DNA from: Coptis chinensis | Lineage: Eukaryota; Streptophyta; Magnoliopsida; Ranunculales; Ranunculaceae | Reading direction: 5' to 3' | DNA: 64,000 bases | Assembly (NCBI GenBank): GCA_015680905.1 | Contig: CM027383.1 | Location: 94,748,001-94,812,000 of the forward strand | In this document: positions 33,408 to 45,889 of the stretch, piece after piece | Layout: every line of letters starts with the position of its first letter | Position numbering within the stretch: the first letter of the stretch is position 1 | The notes under the pieces: generated by a model | The model's input: only the letters and a program-made list of their open reading frames with translations | Told to the model about the DNA's origin: nothing | Databases searched by the model: none | Program-made: the position numbers and the translations under genes

Positions 33408-34325
33408 CAGGGGGTGGATCCAAAGGGGGCGGGCAGCACACCCAACTTTTCCGTCAAAAAAAAAAACAGAGAGTGACTCTCAAGGACAAAACTGTCGAAA
33501 AAGTAACTCTCAATGACACTTTTTTTTTTCGTAACTCACAATGATCGGATAGATGAAATGTCAAGTATACCCTTGACGCGAAATAAAAAATGGATCGGGT
33601 AGATGAAATGTCAAGTATACCCCGACGAAATAATTAATGTTCCGCCCGCATCTAAACGACGGTGTATTTAATATGAACATTGAATGTTCATAAATTTTCG
33701 TAGTAACATTCAATATTCATACCCTTGGGTATGAATATTGATTGGGTATGAGCATTCAATGTTCATAGTTCTTTGAATATGAAAATTGATTGGGTATGAA
33801 CATTGAATGTTCATAGTCTTTGGGTATGAACGTTGATTCGGTATGAATATTCGATGTTCATAGTCCTTAGGTATGAACATTGATTGCTCATACCTTAACG
33901 TTGATTCAATATTCATACCCTAATGTTAATACATTGATAGGTATGAACACTCATTGTTCATATCTATTATTAGGGTATAATACGGAAGGGTTAAATTGAT
34001 ATTTTAAAAAAATAGAAAATTTCACAGAAGGGTATAACTGACATTTAAAAAAAGTAAAAGAGTCGAGCCAACTTATTTTGTCCTTGAGGGTTACTAAATT
34101 TGAAATCATGGATTACTAATTGCTAGAATTTGGTGTTGTGAGTTACTTTACAAAATTGGTGTCTTCTAGACTTTCTTTTCCCCAAAATTGAGACTTCGGA
34201 CCAATTTCTTGAAAAAAAAATACTAGTTATAAGAGTGTATAATTCACCCCAAAAAATATATTTGTAGTGTATGTTAGTAGTCGCACCCCCTCCTTGAGTG
34301 GCAATTCTGGATCTGCCCTGATCCG
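33408..34325. repeat. Repeat element of unclear class with GGATCC-type ends
   Basis: CAGGGGGTGGATCCAAAG at 33408 and, inverted, CAGGGCAGATCCAGAATT at the right end suggest terminal inverted repeats of a DNA element. No matching target duplication was found, and only GATCCA is strongly conserved between the ends. The interior has no ORF but holds the palindrome array described next. Confidence 0.4.
33670..33965. repeat. Degenerate array of the palindrome ATGAACATTGAATGTTCAT
   Basis: Perfect 19-base palindromes lie at 33673-33691 and 33796-33814. Diverged versions (TGAGCATTCAATGTTCAT, TGAATATTCGATGTTCAT and half-sites TGAACATTGATT) repeat through the stretch, usually joined by a (TT)GGGTATGAA word. 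Unit spacing is roughly 30-60 bases. Confidence 0.7.
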
Positions 34326-34329
34326 TTGG

Positions 34330-35400
34330 CAATCAGGTTGGACTCAGGACTAAAGGTTTTTGTTGAGAGCAGGCTGACGTAGACCTCAAAATCCAAAAGA
34401 AGATGACCTCTCGTCTTCTTCTAATCAAAGAAATCAGCTCTTAACCAAAACTTTTTCTTGGGGTTTCTTCCCCTGCTTTAGGCTTGGTGAAGCCATTAAA
34501 ATTAAACTCATATTTTGGTCAAACTGAAGATGAGTTAAAACTGAGCCTGAATTTTGGACCAAAATTCTATGCCGGTTTTCTACTTTCTTGCTGGGTTTGG
34601 CTAAAAATACGAATGCAACCCTGATGAAGGCATTAACAGTTTAATGTGAAACAAACAACTAGTCTAATGAATGCATGTTTCCTTTTGCTAATAAATGATG
34701 AATAAAATAGTGTAAGTGATAATTATTTAAGGAATAAATACATCGAAGCAAAATATCAAAAGATCAGACTTGAAAATTTTCTTTTAGTTGAAGAAAAATC
34801 GCATATAGCTGTATATGCAATGAATTATTAAAAGAATTTCTAATTAAGAGAAATAGAGACCTGCCATTATCTTATTCCAATAGCTACTCAGAATCTCCCG
34901 GTGTGAATTTGTTTTACAAAGGTATACTGCATGGCTGGAGCGTATCTCGATTCTCAAGGCTTTATCATGGAGGTGGTAAATCTTTTTAGTTCCTCTTATT
35001 CTCCAAACCAGTTTCTTCTCAACCAGTATAAAAGCCCGTAATGTCTCTACCATATGTCGCACGAACCACAACCTACCCTGCAATCTTTAGCCGTAAAATT
35101 CATCACCACAGGAGCTGTTCTCTTCACATCAGATTCAGCAACGCTGGGGAAAACACAAACACTGGTGTATCCCATCACAACCAAGACAATTTTGAAATAT
35201 CATGTGATCAAATTCAAAAGATCTGATCAGATATAAAACGGAGTATTATGGATCTTCTATTGAGATATAGTCAGGATAATCATATTTGAAGATGCAACCA
35301 AATATACTGGGAACTTACATGGTTACGTGGACATTGCATGTTAATAAATTACTCGGTGATACAAATGGGAGAACATGGGACATCGCCAAGAATCAGACAA
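34330..35400. other. Intergenic, downstream of PPR copy A
   Basis: No recognised gene. The reverse-strand ORF at 34844-35083 has no family motif. The 3' untranslated region of the PPR pseudogene probably starts just below 35401. Confidence 0.45.
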
Positions 35401-37440
35401 TTACCAATAGTCTCTGCAAGAACATAATCCATCTCGAAAATGATGAAACCGACTCCTGTCCCTCACAATTATATCTCTTTCAAACAACTTAGACATGAGC
35501 TTTATAGCAGCATGGCAATCACCACATGTTCGGAGGTTTTTACCAATCGAATGGGATTTCCTGTATGCGTGCTCATAAGCCCAAAAGCAACAGCAAGTCT
35601 TTCACAGTGATATTTCACTGCACTCTGTTTCTCCTCCACATCTACATCATGTAGCACGTAGCTCATGTCAGGTTGATGCCCAATACCTCTTAACTTTATA
35701 TCTATATCATCTAGAAATTTGCTGATCTGTGTGAATTTTGGATGCTAAAGAATCACCAGCAAAAAATTCATGCACAACATTATCTACCTCAATGGAACAA
35801 CAACCTGGTGTTTTCTGAACTCCCTTCTCAACCATCAACTTCCTGCAAATTTCCACGTCATGCCAACGATTTACAGATGCATAAAAATTGGACAAGAACA
35901 CATAATTTCCTCCATCATGAGGGTCTAACTCTAACAGTTGCTTTGACACTTGCTCACTTAGTTTGGTATCTTTGTGAACCTGGCAGGCATGGAGCAAGCT
36001 TCCCAATACTACCACATTTGGTGCCATGGGCATGGCCCTTACCAGCTCTAAAGCCTCTTCAAGGAAACCAGCTCTGCCAAGAAGGTCGACCATACAACCA
36101 TAGTGCTCAATTCCATGCTCAACTCCATAAACAGGAAGCATTTGAGAAAAATAGTGCCTACCTTCAGAGGTTAAGCCTGAATGACTACACCCACTCAAAA
36201 AGCCCAACAAAGGTGACACCATCTGGTTTTATGCCATCCTTCTTCATGTCAGCAAAGGCGGTCATAGCTTCCTCTCCATAACCAAACGATCCTAATCCTA
36301 ATATGATTGAGTTCCAACAAAAGATGTTCTTTACAGAAAGCCCATGAAAGACACTAAGAGCAGCTTCTATACTCCCACACTTGCAAAACATATCAATCAA
36401 TGCATTTCCTAAAACCACATTAATTCTGATGTTTCGGCACCTAATGTAAGCATAAATCCAGTTCCCCATATCTAAAGCACCAAGATGAGCAGAAGCAGAT
36501 AATAAACTAATCATGGTTACATCATCAGGCCTCACATTCTCCGCTTGCATCTCATGAAAAGTGGAAATCGCTCTATGAAAATCCCTACATTGAACATAAC
36601 CAGTGATCATAGTATTCCAAGTCACAGTATTCTTCACCGATCCCATGCTATCAAACAACTCCCTAGCTATCGTCAGCTTGCCTAATTTACAATACCCATC
36701 AATCATAGTATTCCACGATACCACATCCTTGACTGGATTACAATCAAAAGTCGACCGAGCAGCATTAATATCACCCAACTTGCAATAACCAGATATCATA
36801 GAATTCCACGAAAACAAGTTCTTCCCAGGCATCTCATCAAACAATTTTTTAGCATCACTCACAAACCCATGTTTCCCCAAAGCAGAAATCATCACATTAT
36901 GCGCGACTGCATCTCTTTCAGGCATTTCAACAAACACCCTTTTCGCAAATTCCAAATTCCCAACCTTGGAGTAAAAATTAAGCAACCCAGTTTGCAAAAC
37001 CAAGTCAAACTCAAAACCCATCTTTATAATCTGACAGTGAAAACTCTCTCCCATTATTTTCTCATTACTCAAAGCACAAACACGAAGAAGCATAACAAAT
37101 GTGGACTTATCGGGACCCACATTTTCGCAAAGCATAGTTTTGTAATAAGTCATGAACAAAAACTCTCGATTGTTTCCGAGTTCTATAGAAGCTTTAATGA
37201 TTGAATTCCATAAAGAAGTATTTGGGTTGGGTAAAGTTTGTAAGAAAAGTAAAGGGTAGCGGAGATTACGGAATCGAAAACAACAAGTGAGGAAGTTAGT
37301 GAGGAGAGTTGTGGAACAAGTGTTGAGAAAACCATTGGTGAATATTTGTGCTTGGATTTGTTTTAGTTGGTTGGGTTTAAGGAGAGAGTTTTGGAGATGG
37401 AAGATTAGATAATCTGGGAGAGATGAGAATTTTTTGACAT
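35401..37440 (-). pseudogene. PPR-DYW protein gene copy A, frameshifted
   Basis: It is homologous along its length to copy B, 3 kb away. Frames read in order: an N-terminal block with NQLKQIQAQIFTNGF (about 37440-37160), about ten PPR repeats (36185-37159; repeated NTMIDGYCKLG-type motifs), E/E+ motifs (35707-36222; GIEHYGCMVDLLGRAG) and a DYW region ending CSCRDYW with a TAA at 35401-35403. HxE reads HCE, and CGDCH can be read in a shifted frame. Four frame breaks are seen: a 6-base A/T run at 37430-37435 (one short), 36197-36201 (one long), near 35743-35752, and 35537-35541 (one short). Three lie in mononucleotide runs. An intact copy would edit organelle RNA (C-to-U); this one cannot unless the runs are sequencing errors. 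Confidence 0.8.
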
Positions 37441-38347
37441 CGCTATCTTTTGAAAATTGGTATTCAAGGGTTTGAATTGTATTCCCGCGTTTAATAATAA
37501 TAATTAATGAATTAATGACTGCCTAAGAAAAGAAACGGGGCCATTGCTTATAAGTTCTGTTCTAATTTCCCAAGGATAGAATTTGATAAAATGAGACTAC
37601 AGCTCAAAATGGGAAATGGTATTACAAGTCTTAATATTTTCATGTATAGAGAATCTACTTATAGACTTCAGTTAGTCGGTTTACAAACAGTTTTAGTTAG
37701 TTAGTTAGTTACAAAAGTGTGTCAGTTGATGCCAGTGAACAGCTGCCATGCTGACAGGTCTTCATTCTTCTTCTTTATTGTCCTGTTCTGTTCGTCAATT
37801 ACTTCTAATTGTTCATTAGAAACAACTACAGAATCTGCAAGTGAGGTTATTCCGGCCACTTCTATTCTTTCTTCCACAGAGCATCGCTTCAGCTAATATG
37901 CCTTATTATTCTTGAAGAGAAAATAATCTTTTCCAGATGAATAAATAATCAATTTTAAACACTTCTCCTTCCATAGCTCTTCGGGCTCCACATCAAGAAC
38001 GAGCTCCTCATTGATCATCACCATAATGACAGCATACACACATACCATTTAAATTCTGGTGATCAATTCATTTGCCCAGACAATATATTTAGTCACTGAA
38101 CTGTTCTGAAACTTTGGCTGGAATAGCTGAACGCCTGAACCTTAGGTTTGATATAGAGGTAGGTGTAATTGTGTAAATAGCTCCAGCCATAGTATGCCTT
38201 TTCCTCCATTAACACCAAGACGGTTCTATTCATTTCCACCAAGAAGAAATCCAGTTATCGTCATCAATTATAATTACCCCCACGATGTACTGAAAAGGGC
38301 TGGAATAGTAGAAACCTTAAATTTTGGCTGGAATAGTACACGGACAA
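37441..38347. other. Region between the two PPR copies
   Basis: It holds the promoter side of copy A and the 3' flank of copy B. GCTGGAATAG words recur at about 38118, 38301 and 38327, with a TTAGTTAGTTAGTTAG run near 37696. No gene is seen. Confidence 0.45.
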
Positions 38348-40364
38348 TCACCAGTAATCTCTACAAGAACACAATCCGTCTCGAAAATGGTGAAACCTGT
38401 TCCGGTCCCTCACAATAATTTCTCTCTTAAATATCTTTGATATAAGCTTTATAAAAGAATGGCAATCATTACATGATCGAAGATTCTTCACCACCCGAAT
38501 TGACTTTCCCTCAGGTGTGCTCATAAGCCCAAAAGCAACAGCAATCTTCTCACTATGATGTCTCACTGAAGTCTCTTTCTCCTCTTCATTTATATCATGC
38601 AGCACAAAGGTCATGTCAGGTTTGTGTCCAATCCCACTTAATTTCTTGGCAAGCTCCTCCAGAAATGTGTTGATCTGTGCAAATTGCGGATGTGAAGTGT
38701 CACCTGCTACAAATTCATGGATCACATTCCCTACCTCAATTGAACTACACCCTGCTGTTTTAGAGATACCTCTCTCAGCCATCAACTCCCTGCAAGTCTC
38801 CACATCGCTCCAACGATTCAGAGATGCATATACATTCGATAAAAACATAATTTCCACCGTCAACAGGGTCCAACTTTAATAGATGTTCCGTCACTTGTTC
38901 ACTTAATTTTGTATCCTTATGAAGCTGGCATGACCGGAGCAAGCTTCCCCAGACAGCTGCATTTGGAGCGATGGGCATGGACCATATGAGCTCTAAGGCC
39001 TTCGTGAGGAGGCCAGATCTGCCAAGAAGGTCAACCATGCAACCATAGTGCTCAATTCCTGGCTTAATTCCATACACTCCATGCATTTGAGAGAAATACT
39101 GTCCACCCTCATAGACCAAACCTGAATGGCTACATCCACTCAAAAGACCAATGAACGCAACACGATCAGGTTTTATCCCCTCTTTCTGCATCTCAACAAA
39201 CGCATCAATTGCTTGCTTTCCATAACCATGCATCCCTAAACCGACAATAAGTGAACTCCAACAAAAGACGTTCTTTACAGAGAGCCTATGAAAGACATCA
39301 AGAGCAGACTCAAGACTTCCACATTTACAGTACATATCTACAAGGGCATTACCCAAATATACATCAACTTTCAGCTTTTGGCGTCGAATGTAACCATGAA
39401 TCCAATAACCCATATCCAATGCACCAAGATGAGCACAAGCAGATAACAAGCTCACCATGGTTTCTACAGTAGGCTTCACGCTCTCCGCTTGCATATCCTG
39501 AAATGTAGAAATTGCTCTACCAAATTCCCTATGTTGAACATAACCCGAAATCATTGTATTCCATGTCACGGTATTTTTAAGGAACCCCATATGATCAAAC
39601 AACTCCCTAGCTATTGTGAACTGGTTCAACTTACAGTAACCATCTATCATGGCATTCCACGATATCACATTTTTAACCGGATTGCTATCAAAGAGCATGC
39701 GAGCCGATTCAACATCACCCAACTTGCAATAACAACTTATCATAGTATTCCAAGATGAAGACGTTTTCTCCCTCATCCGATCAAACAATTCCCTTCCTTC
39801 ATTCAAATAACCATGCATACCCAATGCACTAATCATCGCATTACACGCTACAACATCTCTCTCCGGCATATCATCAAACAATTTTTTCGCCGAACTCAAA
39901 TCACCAAGCTTGGAGTAAAAATCCAACAACCCAGTTTGCAAAAACAGCTCATATCCAAAACCCAACTTAAAAATATGACAATGAAACGACTCTCCAATCT
40001 TAATTGAAGAAAACCCAACGGAAGCCCGAAGAATCATTGAAAAAGTAGTGTTATCTGGTTCAACATTTCCAAACCTTCTCATAGTGTTGTAGATTCCAAC
40101 AACAAATTGTCCCTGGCATTTAATTGAGTCTTTAATGAATGTGTTGTATAATGAAGAATTGGGTGTGTGTATGTTTTGTAAGAAAAAGTAATGCGTAGTC
40201 CAGTTTTTAGATTGACAGCAAGAAGAAAGAAAGTGGGAGAGCAAAGGGTATATGTGGAAATAATTGTTGGTGATGATTTGAGTGTGGATTTGTTTTAATT
40301 GGTTCAAGTTGAGGAGGAAAGTGTTTTTTTGGACAAGGGAGATTAGTTGATTTGCTGAACTCAT
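38348..40364 (-). CDS. PPR-DYW protein gene copy B (one homopolymer frameshift)
   Basis: Single exon from ATG 40364. Residues 1-70 form a leader with LNQLKQIHTQIITNNYF. About eleven PLS-type PPR repeats follow (residues about 70-430; NAMIDGYCKL, NTMISGYVQ, NALVDMYCKCG). E/E+ motifs come next (GIEHYGCMVDLLGRSG), then a full DYW deaminase-like domain with HSEKIAVAFGL (HxE), CNDCH (zinc ligands) and the terminal CSCRDYW before TGA at 38348. Such proteins bind organelle transcripts and act in C-to-U RNA editing. The frame is interrupted once, at GGNYVF, where the minus strand has five T (38841-38845); six would restore it. This may be a recent null allele or a sequencing error. The rest is clean, about 690 residues in total. 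Confidence 0.85.
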
Positions 40365-41404
40365 CAGTTTGAAATTTGTTCCACCGCTAATTCTGTATTG
40401 ATATATACATGTCCGAATTTTAGAATAAAATATCGTATCGGTGCAATATATCGGAATTCAACAAATCCGATATTTGTGACCATTGCAATTTGCACTTCGG
40501 ATCGATAGAAAAAAATTCGAAAATTTCAGAATCCGCAAAATATGAAAATAAATAAGAAATTTAAATTATATAATCGGATTCTCTTTTAGAATGACCATTT
40601 TTTTTTTTATCCAGTTAATATATTTATTTAGTAATTATTTTGAAATTTATTAATTAAGCAAACAACCTAGATATTTTAACATGTTCATTAAGTAAATTTT
40701 TTCTACATGTTAATGCATTAATTCAGTAAATAGGAATATGAGATAAATTGAGACATTTACTAGAATTACAATATTAATTTCTTGAAGTTGTGAGAGACAA
40801 TGTTCTAATTCTCTAAGATTTTTATTTGGTTTGTAAATTATATGTAGTTTTAATTTACAAAAAATTAGTCTAGAGGAGTTAATTATAAATATTTAATAGT
40901 CTTAAGACTTCTCTTGAAAATTTGTTTAGAATTTAATACCCCATAATTTGACCGAATATGGAACTAACCACCTGTTATCCAACTTCACAGGGAATAGGTC
41001 GAAAAATATCCTCAAAAAACAAACATAACCGACTATCTATCCAAGTACCATAGTGGGATACAAAACAAAAATTTAATTTCACACAAAAAAATTTCACTTT
41101 ATAACTACCCGCCTTCACATTTAAAAATGCATATAATGAAAATAGGGCATCTAAATTCTATTCAAACCCAAAATCTACTGCATTTTGTTTTTATGTATGA
41201 GTCTTGAGGAATGAGAGCCCTTGAACAATTATTCTTTTCTTTACACCAAAAATTAAGTGGCACTGGGATATATGATTTTACTTGAGATGCTATATAATGA
41301 AGAAATTGTTTTTATTTAAACACAATAGCTTTTCTAATAAAAAACTAAAAATATTATGCAACTAAAAATATTATGCCTTCAATATTTTGTGGACGCATTT
41401 GACA

Positions 41405-41605
41405 CTAGTCGTTAAGTCTAAACTCCAAACCACTAGACACTAAACCCAAAATATTTATAAACTATACCCTAAGCCTAAACCCTAAATCTTAAGACACTAA
41501 ACCCTAACCCCTATAAACTAGACCCTAAGCCTAAAGCCTAAACCTTAAGACACTAAACCCTAATCCCTATATCCTAAATTTATAAATATTAAACCCTAAA
41601 CCAAC
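41405..41605. repeat. Interstitial telomere-like repeats
   Basis: Degenerate CCCTAAA units (the plant telomere motif and variants CCCTAAG, GCCTAAA, CCCTAAC) are interspersed with ACACTAAA and TATAAACTA words. Two larger copies of about 65 bases, each containing CCCTAAGCCTAAA and CTTAAGACACTAAACCCTAA, lie in tandem at about 41468-41570. Confidence 0.75.
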
Positions 41606-41689
41606 CCGTCTCATTTAATAGTAGTTAATCAAACCCACAAAATAAATAATCAAATGCATTTTGTATCTTTGAGATTTTATAATGCTTTA

Positions 41690-41850
41690 CGGTGTATGCA
41701 TTTTAAAATGTATAAGTTTATAACGCATTAGGTGCATCTGCATTTTAAAATATATAAGTTTATAACGCCATGGATGCATCTGTATTTTAAAATATATAAA
41801 TTTATAACATGGTGCATCTTCATTTTAAAATGTATAAGTTTATAACGCCC
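41690..41850. repeat. Minisatellite, about four units of 38-42 bp
   Basis: Each unit contains ATTTTAAAATRTATAA followed by GTTTATAACG and a GGTGCATCTG-like joint. Copies start near 41694, 41733, 41772 and 41811. Confidence 0.75.
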
Positions 41851-42769
41851 ACATGTAGTGTCAAATTTAACTTTTGGAGCAATACACGGTACTTTTTTTA
41901 CTAAATTATATTCAAACCCAAAATCTACTTTTTTTGTTATATAGTTTATCTTATCTAACATCTTATTCAATCTTATTCAATCTTTTCCTAGTTATCTTAT
42001 CTACAAAAAGTTATCTTGGAAGGGTGAAAAAGAGAATAATTTATATTAAAAAATAACAGGTCTCGAGTCAAAAGTTTAGATTTTAAAGATTTTCTATAAA
42101 AAAACACTTATGGCGGATAAAAACAATGTTGGGGTATTAAAACCCAAAAAATTTATAGATAGGGCTTTTGAGTTGTTTTTTTTTTAAATGAGACTCTCTA
42201 GCCCAATTTATTGTTTTAATTTAATAACTATATGAAATAGACCGCTATATGTTATAAATTCATAAATTAATTGGAAACACAGATTGGATCGGATTTTGAA
42301 AATATATCTAATTTCGAGTCAATTATTTTTCGAAAAAATTAGATATCAAAATTTCAGATATCGAAATACAAATATCATTGCCAAATTCGGAAAAATATCG
42401 GATTCAAAAAAATTGGCTTTTCGGAAAAAAAAAAAAAAAAAAAAAAGAGACACCCCTAATTTGCACTTGCACTTGCACTTGCACGACACATTGACACCAT
42501 AGTACCTCACTAAAAAGATTCCATGATTTTGATTTCGTACAGATAAATAAACCGTGTCATATTTTCAGTATCAAAACCTGCTCTGCGGCGCCAAACTTTT
42601 CACACTCTCTTTTACTCCAAATATTTCACAAATTAATATCACCCGCGCAAAATTGGTAAAGTTACAAAAGAAGCGCCTAATTTAGCAAATGTGCTGTTCT
42701 AAACTTCTAATCAAAGCAACTGAAGTCACACTTATTAATCAATCAATAAAGAGAATAACAATAACATTA

Positions 42770-44943
42770 ATGGCCAATCTACCTAGAACTAGAAAAAGGG
42801 TCTTTGGCCTTCTTCGTGCTCCAGATGGTAGCGCTTTTCAACATTGGTATATATCTGCTTCTCTAAACCCACTTTACATTTTTTGTTTTAGCTTGGAGGA
42901 TTTTTTTTTATGTTTGATATTTATCATGGTTGGTTTGCAGTGATGTATGTGGCATTTCAGTTGCAGTGGCACTTTATGATATGCATGAGTGTAACTTAAA
43001 ATCAAGGTTTAAGAAATTTAAAGGATGATACCAGAATCAGAAAAGCATTGAAGAAGATATTAATGAGTGTATGCTTGAAAGAAAGGAAAAGAAATGCAAA
43101 AGTGATGTTTGTAATCCAAGCATTGATAAAGAGAAGTTTTCTAACCAGCCAAGATCTCCTTTCTGCTTCTTCATGTAATATACTCTTTCTCTCTACTTAT
43201 TATTTTTATACTATTAGCCCCATAGGCCATATCAGCATGACTGCAAATGTATATAGATGCATTTATACTCATAATTAATCTATAGGTTTAATGTATTTCC
43301 ATAGAGATATACCCTTTCGAAATGTATTTGTCAAAAGCCCAAAAGTGGAGGCTTTGAACTAATGCATTATCTTTTAGGGGACGTGATGGCGGACCTATTT
43401 GATGGAGCAGCTCCTTAGTATATTTCCTATAACATATTCCACATGGTGCTTTGTTTTTATCAATTATGGGATGTTTTAATAGATGTTGCAATGGAAAATC
43501 AGGTTATTGTGAGGGAATGAGATGTCTCATTGTGTTTAGTTACCTAAATTTGCAGGGAAAAGTTTAGGGAGAACCAAAAGAGTGAGAATTGCATTGATGT
43601 AGAAAGGAGGGGTTTCCAGGGATGGATAAACATGGCAAAGGAGGTATTAACATGCAATGTCATATAGTCGTTACTGATTGATTCAATTGAATACTATTCT
43701 GTTATTTGGACATACATAACTAATTAACTCTAATCAAATAGGAAAGAAGGAGCTATTTTGATGAAGCCCAAAGGGTGAATTTGGCATGTGAGCGAACCTT
43801 GCTTCAAGATATTGATGATGCAAAGGTAATGGAGGTTATCCTTGAACTTAATGTATGTATCGTGGAATTTGAGAACGGAAAAAAAGTGTTGAATTTATGC
43901 ACATTATACATTTCCTATGAACTATATTTGGACTTTTTCGCATAAAAAAACATAGATAACTGGACTTGTTATGCTGAAATATCTGCTTTGTTCTGCTTCT
44001 GCCTACCAGCAAACTATGCTGTGATGTTCATACTAATTATCTTAACATTAAGATACTGAAAACGTGTTAGTACGAATAGCGGCATAGGTTGATTTGTCCT
44101 GCATCCATCAGTTGATATTTGCTCCTTTTGACCCACCTCTCCCTGGAGCGTCGTGGTTGGTCTTGCGTGTTTTTATTCATCTAGTTGCGTGAAGATCCAA
44201 TTGGTCTGTAGATTCTACAATACCTTGTGACAGATATGATGCACAACCACTTTGCGTTTTGGTAAATAGATGTGACAATTGACTATAACCAAATACCTGT
44301 AATTTGCTACTCTGCGTTTTGAAATGTTAGTTTAACTTATCACCATGATTACCTTTTAAGTTTATTAAGGTATCCTTTATCCTTGTATTGGAATGTATAG
44401 CTATGCCTTTGGATTGGTTGAACATAGTTCATCATCATCTTCTTTAAGCTAATTCCTTTTTGGCATAATATTGATTATCAACTTTTAACTGCTTGAGGTA
44501 TGGGGTAACAAGGTGATGTTCTGTTTCAGGATGATGATGAGGCAGACTCTGAGATGGTTGGGAAGTTTGATGCGGTGTGTGTATTTGCTATTGTTGTTTT
44601 GAGTTTTGAAACCAGTCTTTACCCTTCTTTGTATCCATCTTTATGGGGTACTAAGTTTTTTTTTTGCTCTACATGGAGTACAGAGCTATAATCCTTGGTT
44701 TAACTCAGAATGCTCTGGAAGCCCCCAACACTCTGACGGCTATGAATGGTACCTCCCCCCTCTTTCTCCCTATGTATATTTGTGTTACTAAAGGGGTCTA
44801 ATTCAGGTTGTTTTCAAGTCTACTACTGCAAGGTATTTGTTAAAATATTCTGTTTTACAAATGCAATTCCTTTGCCATATGTGGATTCACTAGTGAAGCA
44901 TTTTCTTTGGTATAGGTACATCCCGCCCTACTGGGTTAACTGA
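42770..44943 (+). CDS. HMG-box protein with N-terminal zinc-finger-like motif, seven exons, one in-frame TGA
   Basis: The exon chain fits GT-AG rules and stays in phase: 42770-42846, 42941-43174, 43556-43643, 43742-43825, 44530-44574, 44684-44748 and 44916-44943 (stop TGA 44941-44943), 206 codons. Exons 1-2 encode LRAPDGSAF then CDVCGISVAVAL and DMHEC, a CxxC...HxC-type motif found in a plant HMG-box group. Exons 2-4 encode an HMG box (RSPFCFFMEKFRENQ, GWINMAKEERRSYFDEAQRVN). An acidic DDDEADSE segment and an aromatic end (WYIPPYWVN) follow. HMG-box proteins bend DNA in chromatin. TGA at 43026-43028, after KFKG, interrupts the frame; the rest of that exon is open, so it is a point nonsense change (possibly CGA to TGA) or an unrecognised splice. 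An upstream in-frame ATG at 42689 is an alternative start. Confidence 0.75.
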
Positions 44944-45880
44944 TCATGCTTGAGAGATTTGAATGGACAATGTTTGAATCAAATTGTGTGTTCTCTTTCC
45001 AGTTGGTGAACTTGGCTAGTGAGGTTTGTTAGTCATTGTCTCTTCACGGCAAGTCATTTGGCTATTGTGCATAGATCTTTTTAGGACTTTTAACTAATTT
45101 ATATTTTGATAGAGCAAGAAGTCTAGCTTGTTTAGAAAGGAAAACTGTACTGATCTTTGTTTCCTTGTGCTTTTTGGCATGGTGTTACTTGGGATGTGTA
45201 TACTATTTTGCGATGACAATGTAGAGTTTTTTACATATTGACTATTATACTCCATTTCTATTTTAAAGGTTTTCAGAAGATCTGCCAATAAGTTTTTTGT
45301 TCCCCAACAATATTTCAAATATGGTATTCATTGATACACTAGCAGTGTAGTGTTGCACTGCACATGCCTCTGGTACTTTCTGTATTCTACTCAAGGATTG
45401 AGTGCGACGTGGGTAATTATACATGGTTCAATAGAAGATCGGGCTATAGTTCTGTTGCGAGTGCGAATATACTGTTGAGCTTAAAAACAGTACTAGTGCA
45501 GGGCCTACTGGTCAGGGACAACCATGTTGCCTCTGCCTTGCAGTTACAGTTTAACTATGTGCTAGTGAAAGTGGAACTGAACTTGCTTATATTCAACCAA
45601 TATTTTTTTTTCTGAAGTTACTGAGCTTGAAAGTTACATTTCCTCATGTCGCTTGTGCAATCAAACTCCCATACACTTGTCTCCTTGATTGAAATGACAG
45701 GATATTCCGCTCCTAAACTGCTAATGGATGTCTGACATGTCTGATCCAAGATTCCAAGCTACCTTCCAATATATCCAACACTTACACGCCAGAGGCCTTG
45801 TACAATTGTACATCATTGTCAGGTGAAAATAAAAGGCCACACGTAATTCATATGGGTGAAGCACCATTTTAGACTAATAT
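44944..45880. other. Downstream flank of the HMG-box gene
   Basis: Probably 3' untranslated region and intergenic DNA. No additional coding is supported; the ORFs at 45094-45318 and 45364-45615 have no family motif. Confidence 0.4.
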
Positions 45881-45889
45881 AGGCACTTT

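Larger units (their letters stand above)
40370..42560. other. Intergenic AT-rich DNA with several simple repeats
   Basis: No gene is recognised. It contains degenerate ATCGGATTC/TTCGGAAAA-type segments at 40420-40560 and 42280-42420, which look like remnants of one hAT-like element: AATTTGCACTT recurs at about 40488 and 42458, and ACACCCCTA precedes the second. A poly-A (42424-42446) and four TTGCAC units (42462-42485) are also present. Confidence 0.45.

Noticed and set aside
33408-34325. A firm hAT or MULE assignment for this repeat
   Set aside because: Ends share only short words, and neither an 8-bp nor a 9-bp target duplication could be matched.
34844-35083. 79-codon minus-strand ORF beside PPR copy A
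   Set aside because: No motif match and no continuity with the PPR frame, which ends at DYW upstream.
41405-41605. Telomere repeats as a chromosome end
   Set aside because: Motifs are degenerate, only about 200 bp long, and flanked by ordinary sequence and genes on both sides.
40488-42470. A single hAT element bounded by AATTTGCAC duplications
   Set aside because: The right end has ACACCCCTA as expected, but the left side lacks the matching TAGGGGTGT terminus, so the limits are not supported.
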